A stretch of 64,000 nucleotides of DNA from Bimastos eiseni (taxonomy: Eukaryota > Annelida > Clitellata > Crassiclitellata > Lumbricidae): the NCBI GenBank assembly GCA_959347315.1, contig OY365810.1:19480358-19544357 (forward strand). Reading direction: 5' to 3'. The translations under genes were made by a program, and so were the position numbers. Below, in pieces: positions 1 to 10,500 of the stretch. Each line of letters begins with the position of its first letter. Positions within the stretch are counted from its first letter, which is position 1. The notes below the pieces were generated by a model. That model was given only the letters and a program-made list of their open reading frames with translations, made no database searches and was not told where the DNA came from.

Positions 1-3000
1 GTCCATTCCGCTTGCCACTTCCCGAGGAAGTGGTCTTTGTACTTCGCTCGAGCTTCCTGGAGCTCGAGCGTCGTCGGAATGGCGATGATGTCATTGTGTA
101 ACGCTCGCTTGCAGAGGGTGTCAGCGGTCTCGTTTCCCTCGATGCCGGTATGTCCGGGGATCCAGACCAGGGTTGGGGTCGACTGGGTGCGTTGAGCGTA
201 TGCGTCCAGCACGTGGAGCAGTTCCGTGAGCTGCTGTGGTCTGGCAGCGGACTGCTGTCGCTCAACGCTCTGGATCGCGGCGAGGGAGTCGGAGAAGATG
301 ACGAGATGGTGTGCATCTGCGCTGGCGGCCCATTCCACAGCCCTCTTTATGGCCTCCAGTTCGGCTGCCAGGACCGATGAGCCGTCGCTCATTCGGCAGC
401 TTTCGTGGTGGCCGCTAGAGGGCACGTAGAATGAGCACGACACCCTACCTGCTGCGTTCTTGGCTCCATCCGTGTAGACAGCCATTCGCGCGTCGTAGGA
501 GCGGATGTGATCTTTGACCAGATCCCTCTTTTTCAGAGGGTCGTTCAGGTCGCCGATCTTCTGTGTCAGAGTGGTGTCTGTCACGGATGGTCGCAGCAGC
601 CACGGTGGTGTTGTGGTGCAGGCGAGCGGTTTGATTTTTGGTGGTTCGATCTCTTGGTCGATGTGTCTTGTTTTGATGCGGATGGGGTCGGTATCGTCAT
701 TGGTGTTTTTCAGCTTCCGACCGCTGGTGATGGATTGCGTCGGGTGGTTCGGGATCGCGTTGACCTTCGTGATGAGCTCCATCATCAACCGTTTGCGTCG
801 TAGGTCGAGTGGCACTTCTCTGCATTCTACCTGCAGTGCAGCCAGACTCGTTCCTCGGAGCGCTCCAGAAGCGATACTCAGTGCCTTGTACTGGATTGTA
901 CTAAGCACCTTTTTCTGGTTTCTGGAGGCGCTGTCGTAGGCGACGCAGCCGTAGTCGATGACGGAGCGGATGAGAGCACGGTATATCATCAGGAGGGTGT
1001 CTTTCGATGCTCCCCAGTGCGAGCCCGCAATAGCGCGCATCAGGTTGAGGCGCGTCTTGCAGCGATCAGCGATGTAGCTGATGTGGTCGCACCAGGTGAG
1101 ATGTCGATCGAAGATCACCCCCAGGAACTTGACGTTATTGTTGTAGGTCAACGGAGTGGTCCCGAGCTTCAGCGGTCGGTGGGCTGCAGGTGTGCCGCAG
1201 CGGTGAAATTCTACGGCAACCGTTTTTGTTGACGACACCTTGAAGCCCCATCCGTCAAAGTACTTTTTCAGTTGGTCCAGATAGTTTTGGAGATGACGCC
1301 GGTTCACTTCCGGGTTTGGGCCAGCTCTCCAGATGGCGCTGTCGTCCGCGTAGAGAGAAAGCCTTACGTCGTCCTGTGGCTCCGGTATGTCGTTCAACAT
1401 GATGATGAAGAGCACAGGGCTGATGACACTGCCCTGTGGGGATCCGTTCTCCATGAGGAAGAGATCGGACAGCTCTGAGCCGACGCGGACACGGATGTGT
1501 CGGTCGGTCAGAAAGTCCCGGATCCAGTTGAACATTTGACCGGAGATATTGTGCTGCTGTAGCTTCGACAGCAGCCCATCTGTCCACATTAGGTCGAAGG
1601 CCTTCTCTAAATCTACGAAGACGCCAGTGAGGCTGTGCTTTGAATGAATGGCGCGTTGGATGTCGTCTTGAAGGCGGACGATGTGATCCTGGCAGCTTCG
1701 CAGTCTGCGGAAGCCCGACTGGTGCTTGTTGAAGCGGTGATTTGTTTCCATGTGCCAGGTCAGCCTGTCGGTCACTAACCGCTCCATCAGTTTGCACAAG
1801 ACGGATGTCAGTGCGATGGGGCGGTAAGAGTTTCCGTCGTAGGCTGGCTTTTGTGGCTTCTGGATAGGGACAACGATGGAGTTCTTCCAGCAGGCCGGAA
1901 GTCGTCCATGTTGCCAGACCGCGTTGTACAGCTCCAGCAAGGCTAGCAGACTTGGATGCGGAAGCTGGGCCAGGATCTCGTAGGTGATGGTGTCCTCTCC
2001 TGGACTCGTGTCCTTTCTACAGCGCAGGAGGGCGATTCTCAGAGCCTGGATGGTGAGAGGCTCGTTGAAGGGCTGGTCGTCTGCCGGCAGCTGTCCCCCA
2101 TGGAGCTCCTTCGAGTGCTCGTCCTCAAAGGCGGATTTGCGCTCTTGGAACTCCACGGTATGGTTCCTGTTGCTGCTGACATCTGAGAAGCACCTCCCAA
2201 GATGATTCGCCTTCTCCTGGTTTGTTGTGTAGGAGCGTCCGTCCTTCTTCAGAGTTGGTATGGCCGGTCGTGATCTCGCACCGGACATCTTTCTCATCGT
2301 TCCCCAGACTTTTCCGAGCTTGGTCTTGTCGCTCAGCGTGGTGCAGTAGTCTCTCCAGGAGGTCTTCTGCGCGTTCTTGATGACTCTTTGGGTGATTCCT
2401 TTGATGCGTCGGTATTCTTCAGCATCCGCCGGGTGCCTGGTCTTCTGCATCTTCTTGCGGGCCTCTGTGCGCTCCTCGACGTGGCGTGTGCACTCGTCGG
2501 TCCAGTACGGCACACTCTTGACCTTCTCCTTGGGAGGAGTCGATCGTGGAATGTGCCGCGTGGCGATCTCCAGCAGCGAGCCTAAGAAGTTGGTGTGGCT
2601 CGCTTCGATATCGTCGGTGATGTGTGCGACGGTGAGTTCTGCCCTGCAGTCGTCTTTGAAAGCCGTCCAGTCAGCCTTTCGGTGTAGCCACCTAGGGATG
2701 AAGGCTTTCTCGACAGGGACTGCTTCCTCGATGTTGATGAGGATGGGCGAGTGGTCGCTTCCCATGGAGTCGTCTAGGACCGTCCAAGTGCACTTCCGTG
2801 CCAAGGGCGTCGAGGCCATAGCAAGGTCGAGGTGGCCGGCAGCTCCGGTGGCGTGGCTGGCGGTGGTCGGGGCGCCGGTGTTGAGGGCGACGAAGGCGTT
2901 GTCCTCCATGTCGTCCTCTAGTCGGCGTCCTCGTGCATCGGTGGTTCTGCACCCAAATAGCGTGCTGTGCGCGTTGAAGTCTCCCAGAATGACTGCTGAC

Positions 3001-3455
3001 CTGTCTTGGAAGAATCGAGAGTAGATGTCCGGTGGCAGAGGGTTTCCAGTTTGGCGTGGTCGGTGGTAGACGTTAACAATTTTGATCTTACCTGGTAGTC
3101 CGTCGAGGGTGATGGTGATCGACTCCGGGACGTCGGTGGTGCTGGTCGTTGAGAAGGCGATGCCGGTCTTCACGAACGTTGCAACTCCTCCTCCAGCCTC
3201 TCCAGTGGTTCGGTCATGCCTCACACAGGTGTAGCCGGGTAGCTCGAACTTGATGTTAGTCCTCAGCCAAGTTTCCTGTATGCAGATGATCGTCGGCGGT
3301 GTCCGCATCTCGGAGATGCGGTGCCTCAGCTCCCCTACGCGGGGTCTGAGGCTACATGCGTTCCACTGGAGTATTTGGAGGTCCGTGATGGTGGCTGTCG
3401 GTTGCAGTGGCTGACGCGGCGCTCGTGGCACCGGAGGAGAGCGCGTAGGCGGTCG
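1..3455 (-). CDS. Non-LTR retrotransposon ORF2: endonuclease, reverse transcriptase and RNase H (3' end outside window)
   Basis: I read one frame without a stop from just after a TGA at 3456-3458 to the window edge, about 1151 codons. An APE-type endonuclease comes first: QWNAC at residue 30, QETW at 60, SDHSP at 233. The reverse transcriptase follows, with FVDLEKAFD near 613, a GSPQGS motif, and YADD at 702-705. A C-terminal RNase H has YTDG (Asp 996), FSDSL and WIPGHTGIEGNETAD from 1098. Such a protein nicks DNA and copies its own RNA at the nick. The RNase H after the RT points to the I group (I, Nimb, LOA, Ingi types); the clade is my inference. The DNA is GC-rich beside AT-rich surroundings, and all catalytic motifs seem intact, so the copy is young and perhaps active. 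The first in-frame ATG (3306-3308, residue 50) lies inside the endonuclease domain, so the true start is unclear. Confidence 0.9.
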
Positions 3456-3564
3456 TCATCGCGCCGCACACCTGCTCAATCGGAATCCTGAAGACGGCCT
3501 GGATGGTGGTAGCTAGGATCTCGATCAGCCTAGAGACAGAGATAGCGCCACCGTTAGTCTCCAT
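3352..3564 (-). CDS. Short ORF upstream of and overlapping ORF2 of the non-LTR element
   Basis: A 70-codon ATG-started frame beginning METNGG ends with PVERM and a TAG at 3352-3354. It overlaps the first ~104 nt of the open ORF2 frame, which lies +1 relative to it. I see no zinc knuckle and no known domain; the end is rich in Ala, Ser, Thr, His and Pro. It may be the whole first ORF, the C-terminal end of a longer ORF1 removed by 5' truncation, or a frameshift leader for ORF2. It is GC-rich like ORF2, unlike the AT-rich DNA that begins just upstream. Confidence 0.5.
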   Translation of the reverse strand: METNGGAISVSRLIEILATTIQAVFRIPIEQVCGAMTTAYALSSGATSAASATATDSHHHGPPNTPVERM

Positions 3565-3622
3565 GGCTAATAATGCGTCCTGCCAAAGGTCAGAAGTTTA
3601 TACTCAAATCCAATGAAGAGCT

Positions 3623-3656
3623 GTAATAGGGTTGACGACGTAATAGGGTTGATGAC
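3623..3656. repeat. 17-bp tandem duplication
   Basis: Two adjacent 17-bp units beginning GTAATAGGGTTGA differ by one base. They lie about 60 bp upstream of the short ORF of the non-LTR element and may mark its 5' end or a short tandem array in its 5' UTR. Confidence 0.7.
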
Positions 3657-3908
3657 TCGTATGAAACGTATTTTCAAGGTACAATTCCTTTCGATATCTC
3701 ATTGGACAGTGGTCTTCGCTTGTATAGTAGGCTTACAGCTCAGCCGGACCAGCTCACAGAGAAACAAACGCAAACAACAGTGACCACAGGCAGCCGCCAA
3801 GATTGTTCCACGAGCCGAGTGATCTTGGGCAACCGCCGTATTTATACACCTATAATGGTCCATGGGCTGATATCCTGTATGCGTCTTATTGCGCTTTGGC
3901 TCACGGCT

Positions 3909-3941
3909 TTATATATATATATATATATATACACATATATT
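3909..3941. repeat. (TA)n microsatellite
   Basis: An uninterrupted TA run of about 22 bp is followed by ACACATATAT. Simple repeat; no other feature seen in 3657-4200. Confidence 0.9.
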
Positions 3942-4216
3942 ATAAGTAGATGTATGTAGAGAGATAGACAGACAACGAACGGCCCAGAGGCATGCAGGCA
4001 TTTCAATTTAAAGGAATTGACCGGCGGTGGACTTGAATATGGCACTTCTTGACTGTAGCCCCACTCAATGAGTTCAGATTTGATTGACAAACAGTTTGCC
4101 GCACAACTGCCCGCCCAGAAAACTTCTCCTTTAATATTATCTGAGATTATTACAGCATCAGTATACTTTGGTGGGTCACTGTGTACTATATGGAATGACT
4201 GTCGATAGCTCTTTAT

Positions 4217-4279
4217 GATTGGTGGTCCTTTCAAAAGCGTGATTGGTTGAGCTAAAAAGAGGCTCATGAATATTCATGA
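4217..4279 (+). promoter_or_regulatory. Presumed RTTN promoter: paired inverted CCAAT boxes and POU-like palindrome
   Basis: Two GATTGG motifs (inverted CCAAT, NF-Y type) begin at 4217 and 4241, 24 bp apart, on the same helical face. A perfect 16-bp palindrome, TCATGAATATTCATGA, sits at 4264-4279 and contains ATGAATATTCAT, a form of the palindromic octamer (MORE) bound by POU dimers. The cluster lies 204-266 bp upstream of the RTTN start codon. Motifs are seen directly; their use in transcription is inference. There is no clear TATA box. Confidence 0.4.
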
Positions 4280-4482
4280 ACGCGGTTCACATTTAACGAC
4301 AAGTTTCCAGAACAATGTCTATCTAAGAATAGGTATAGTATAGGTGTCTATTGGTCCTTGATGCAAAACGTGTTTGAACCTAACCAACCGACCCAGTACC
4401 GACCTATTATATCGGTTTGTGCGGATGTTTTTAGTCCACTTAAAGCTTAAATAGAACCTGATCGCACTGCTGTCGCTGCAAC

Positions 4483-4534
4483 ATGGCAGGACCCAGTAAA
4501 GATTCAACTTTAAGGCAGCTGTTTTCCAAACTAG
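4483..4534 (+). CDS. RTTN: RTTN exon 1 (coding part)
   Basis: ATG at 4483 opens [17 protein letters not shown], then the donor G|GTATGT at 4534/4535 in phase 1. The next exon supplies GC, making the Gly of [12 protein letters not shown] context is ACATGG (purine at -3 absent, G at +4). It is too short to stand alone; phase and the LFSKLGH match support it. Confidence 0.75.
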
Positions 4535-7500
4535 GTATGTATTTTCTAAGCGCGTAGCTTCAGCGGCCGAAGGTTCGACTTAAAAACGCACACAATTATT
4601 TCTGTGGCCGAAAATTCTTCGTTTATGTCTAAAAACGATTTTAGCCCTTACCCTGATCCTGAACGACCCTCACGACGCCTAACCTGACCCTAGCCGACCG
4701 TGACGATATCAAAATTTATCCCTAACCTACCCTCACAACGCATATTAAAAATTTTAGGTGGTTTTACAGTGGGCAGAGACCAATGGTTGCGCATTAACCA
4801 ATGGTTGCGCATGCGCGGAGGTGTTCATGCGCTAAATTTTTTTATTTGTTCGGCCGTAGAAGTAGAATTTTTTTATATTTTTGCATGTACCAAAGGTTGA
4901 GCTTGTGCAGAGATCATTACTTGCTAAATGTTGTATATTTTTGGCCCTCAAGGTAGCATTTTCTTCTATTGTATTGCAGCCGAACTTTCGTCTGCAGAAA
5001 ATTCATCCATCAGCTATACATGATTTACAGCGATCAGTCATAGTGTTCCATAATGCCATTACGCCATAACAGAATGCCGTCACATTACGTCATTCCCCAT
5101 CATGACCACACGACATACGTCATGACCACATGACAACACAACATCATGCAATAACATCACTCGACCATGTATCATGCCATCAGATTAGGCTGCTTTAATC
5201 CATTAGGCCAGTGGTTCTTGAACTTTTTGATTCCAGGGACTAGCAATGACTTTTTAATAATTGTTGTGGACCACTAACACCAAATATGAGAACACATTGG
5301 TGTATGTAGTAAAGTTAAAGTGGAGAAACGAGCGCCAAAGGCGCAAACCTCCCACGACAAGGGAGTCTGGGGTAGTATTGTAAGCTTCCCCAGTTTGATA
5401 GGATAATTTTTGTTGCTGAACTGTATTAAGACTAAATTGTTAATATCATTTGATGTTGGGCTTATGTAAGTATAATACCAAAAAAATATAAAAAAGTTAT
5501 CTGCATATAATGTTATTGCTAAAAAAATTTTAATGGGCTGTACTATTGTAACAACAACCAAGTATTACAAAATTAATGAAAGTCTTAAATTGTTCATGTA
5601 TAAAATAATAAAAAATGCTAAGATTAAAAAATAAACAGTTACAGTAATTATAATTAATGAAATGTATGAGCTTGTGTGTACATGCTAACAAGCAAATCAA
5701 TGCGTGGCTTGATGTCAGCCAAAGCGATTCAAGTGATTGCTGTTTTTGGTTTTTATTAGTGTCATTGAAGAAAATCCTGTTTCACATCTGTAGGTTGAAC
5801 AACAGGAGCCAAAAATGTCAGAGCTAATTTCGCTAGTTCGTGATATTCAGGACGGACACTGATCCTAGATGCACACAATTATTCACTGTTTTGAAAAATT
5901 GCTTTCTAACCATTAGAATTTGCTAATTCAATAAATTTATGATCAAGATTTGTGTTAAGTTGATTGTCTTCATGAACAATTTCTTACCCACTCTTTTCCA
6001 GCACGAGGATCTTCCTCATCAGCAAAGCATTGTTTAAATTTAGCTAAATGAGTTGTCAAATGATTCTTTACCGTGACAGTTGGCAATGCCACTTCAGTCT
6101 CAGATATTTTTTCACTGTCAATTGCTTTGGAAAATGATGGAAACATATCGTATCTTTTGTTTCCCAGTTGATGATCCACTTTACAATCTTCTGCATTTAT
6201 CTGTTTGCTTATGCCTTTATGAGTTTCTGTCGTACTCACATGCTTCATTTTTAAATTTAGATTATGTTAGTTTGTTAAATTAATTGATAAATTAAATTAT
6301 TGTTAAAAAAGTGTAAAAATAATTTGTTTTACTAAACATTTTCGCGGACCACTGACACCACTTTAAGAACCACTGCATTAGACCATAACATCTTGCCATC
6401 ATAATGGGCCTATATTATTTGAAACACATAAACATAACAGACCTCTTGACACCTAATCTTACCGTTATCTCTTTAATCTTTAACATAATTGTATTCTGAT
6501 ATTACTATACATTATTTAGGGCTGTCAACGGTTAACCGGTTATCCGATTAACCGACTGTTTATTAGTAACCGGTTGGTGAAATTCACCTGCCGCTAACCG
6601 TTGAAATGATATACCCTCTAAATCTTTATCCTTCTTGTTTCAGAATATGTTATTTCTTGTTGTTACTCAAGGGGATATTTTATTTCAGGAAGTTAAACTT
6701 TTTAGACCCCCCGAAATCTGCATGATACATCGTCGGGCGACGGGCGAACGACCGAGCTGAAGACCGTCTAGCACACATTGACACTACTGGGCCACCTATA
6801 TATTTCTAATTTATAGTAACGAGCCAACGACCCAGCCGAAGACCGTCTAGCACAGCACACATTGATAAACTGCACTACTGGGCCATCTAACTACGCATAA
6901 TTTATAGTAGTACTAAGTCAGTTTGTGGCAAAGTTGCTGTAGCCGGGCCTGTATATTTTACTTCCCCCCCTAGAAAATCCCTAATAAATTAGTAAACCAA
7001 CGGTTATCCGGTTAACCGCTCACATGGACGGCGGTTAACCGGTTGGGATTTTAACATGTTTGACAGCCCTAACATTATTGTCACTATATTTCATAATAAC
7101 TTATGTACATTATATATTCTTTACATGAAATTTATATGTCTCTTTGTAGTACAATGAACTTATGCCCCATTATGGTATAATGAAGTTACTTAGTTACTTA
7201 CTAACCCATGCTATAGGTGTTATGTAGGTTGTACTAACTTACTGCATCATATGAAACACGTCCTTCTAGATATATACTCAGCGCCTTCAGAATTTCATCC
7301 ATAGAAAAATTCCCCAGGTGCTAAATGTTTGCTGAAAAGAGCATAAACACTAGAGCTGTACCAATATCACTTTTTGCCGATTATGCCGATACCGATCATT
7401 GCCGATTATTCATTTGCCGATACCCGATTATTTTGCCGATTATTTTATCATCTTTCCCAAGATGTCTGGTTCCAAAAGATAGACCTGCTGCTACTGCCTA

Positions 7501-10500
7501 TTGTTGTGATACTAGCAAACACTTGCTCCGTAAGAGACGTATGCATGTAGTTGGGGACTAATCCTAGGCCGGCAATACAGATTAGACATGCCGCCCACCG
7601 TCGAACTGTGCCCAGGGTAATTAAAGGCCAAGGCACGGCTGTCCTATTCACAGCTACCCATCTAGTCTAAGCCTCTCAGGCGACTGACATGTGTCGGGGA
7701 GATCTGATTGGCAGCTAGCATGTATTCATTAGGCATGCCTCCACAATTTACATTCACCAGTTTCTTTGTTGAATTGACCAGCAGATCCTTGGCTTGAATT
7801 GACCAGCCATTCCTTAACCCATAAACAGGCACTATGACTCACTCTGCACAAGACACATTCCCACGGTCTATACTAGCATGCTGGGTGGTCTCATCACTGG
7901 CCTGAAGAAGCCATTGGCTCGACGACACGATATGGGAACGGAACGAAATGCTGTCCTTCACAGACCCAGTGATGTTGCTGTCGTTACTTTGCTTTTATAG
8001 ACTGAAAATAATATTATAAAATAAAAAAAATTATTTTTAATATTGGCGCCAATTATCTTGCCGATATTCGATATTGCCGATATCTCTATAATCGGTACAG
8101 CTTTAATGAACACAAAGCTCTAGAATGATAAAAAAAATTTTACAATGGTTCCCAACATTTTTTATGAATCTTTTAAAATTATATGAGACGCAATGGTGAT
8201 GCGAATCATTTGTGTTTACACATGTACAATGGATGTTTATGTGTGATATGATGGTTACAGTGCAATTACTAATGCTGGTAATCCGAAAGACTGCAAGTCC
8301 CTTTATGTAAACAGTGTCGACTCTGTTTGTAAATCATGTTTTTATCATGTGCGTCGACTTCGTTCCATTCACAGTTCAGTCTCACTTCATGCTATCACTA
8401 CTTTTGTTCTGGCCATGATATGCACTTGGGTGGATTTTGAAAATGCTGTATATATTGTTCTTTTTACCTCCAATTCTCTCAAATATCAGTCCATTCTTAG
8501 TGCTACTGCTGGTCTGATAGGCGGCATTCCAAAGTTTGCCAATATTTCATCTTTATTCGGGATTCCCTTCATTGGCTCCCTATTCAACAGCGTATGCAGT
8601 TTGAAACCATTTCCCGAATGAACAGTGCGCAAGCTCGCAGGCCGCATAAGTTAATTATTCCATTCTTTTCTATTCATTAGTCGGGTTATCAAAAAAGTTG
8701 AAATGACCACCCGGGTACCCATCGACCTGCGGAACGGATATTCGGGTACCCGGCCGCATGAGCATTTTGTTAGGAAATGTAGGGAATTGCGTATTTTTAC
8801 GGAATGTCAGGCACCCGACGATTTCATTGTCCAGGCAATCAGCCAATATGACCAAAGGAACATTTCTGGCATATGTTCAGGTAAAATCGTGCATTTTTAC
8901 GGAATGTCGGGTACCCGAGAACTGATTTCATTGCCTGGGCAGTCAGCCTCGGGCAGGTACCCGGTTACCCGTTGACAGCCTTATTCATTAGTGACACAAT
9001 GTTAATCAGAAATGAAGAAATAAAGAAGAACACATTATTTTATTTAAAGTTAATGTATCTTTTTCCTACAAACCGTGAATTAATATATTGTTCGCCTCAG
9101 ATTTGTAATTCTATGTGGCAAGAATTCTATTTAACAAGAAGCTGGATCGAGGAAAAGAATTTTGTTAAACTGGGAGATGTATTAATAAAAACTATCACGT
9201 TAAACTGCGTACTAGAATGATGGATCGTCATGCTTAAATAGAAGCTGGATGGATATGAGAATTCTACTTTGTCATGGAAGCCTTTTAGTAAAGTTTTTTA
9301 GCATTCTCGATTCTAATTAAAAGGCACTCTTTCATAGATCTAGCTTCTAGTTAAACAAATCTTTTCATCAACTGTTAAACATATGACATTATTTTCATAA
9401 AGGCAGCTTCCATTTAAGCCTCATTCCTTTCATCACTCAGCCTTCCATTTAAGCCTGATGCTTTTCACCAATCCAGCCTCCATTTAAGCATTCACGACTC
9501 TTTTTATCAATCCAGCGTCCAGTCAAACGGCATTATTTTCATCGATCCAGCTTTCATTTAAGCATAATTCTTATCATCAATCCAGCTTCCATTTTAGCAT
9601 GTTTTTTTCATCAATCAATTTTTACAATTAGCTTTTCATCCATCCAGCTTCTGGTTAAACACAATTCTTGTCATCTATCCAACAACCGTTATGGCAGAAA
9701 TATTTTCATCAACCCAGCTTTCAGTTAAACAGAATTCTTTTCAACGATCCCGTTTCGACTACCGACGCTTGGTAGTAGAAGGTCTCTCCTGTGAAATCGC
9801 CATCTAGGTGATTTACTTTGAACTTGTGGGATTAACCTGAGTTATTTCATCAATTACAGACCTGATTTGCAACAGGGAAAAATTATTTACGACACTAAAG
9901 TGGTATATTACTGACGAAAGAAACCATTCGATAGCCCTAAACGTCCATCACGACGTCCATCCCATTTTGTGTATATTGAAGGTTGGGTAACCATTTGAAG
10001 CGATGCAACGAATACTTAATTGTGATGATCTCTTTCATTCAATTCAGACGCCATATGAATATATAAGAACAATGATTCGGGTTGATCCCACAAATGCTAT
10101 GTAAGTCGCTTCCGATCAGGATGGCGGTATTACAGGAGAGACCATTGTGCTTTATTTTTAGAAAGACACCAAGTCAGTACAATCACGGACTGTTATCATT
10201 ATTATAAAAATAATAAGTATTAGCTTTTCTTGTAAGACATTTCATCAATTCTGAAACCATTGTGGGCCACAATAATAGACTTCACGGGCAGCATGCAGTC
10301 CACGGGCCGCGCGCTTATGACCTCTGGTCTAGTAGTTAACATCCTGTATTATTAACTGAGAGGTCAGCTGTTCAACTCACTACTAGGGCATAACCTGAAA
10401 TCGCCTCTGACATTCGCCTCGGCCGAATATTGGACTATTAGGAAGTATTCGCCTCGGCAAATATTACACCCACAAATATCTAAAAAGAACTTTTTTTGGA

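Noticed and set aside
1255..1797. 180-codon minus-strand frame inside the RT region
   Set aside because: It is an alternative frame of the real ORF2, which carries all RT motifs across the same bases.
3842..4267. 141-codon minus-strand frame in the RTTN upstream region
   Set aside because: It has no domain I know, runs into a (TA)n run, and overlaps the promoter motifs; chance is likelier.
5040..5180. CAT- and ATGACC-rich stretch that looks repetitive
   Set aside because: No constant unit length or spacing could be found; it looks like low-complexity sequence.
8703..8975. 90-codon frame
   Set aside because: It lies wholly in a non-coding MITE and has no similarity to known proteins.
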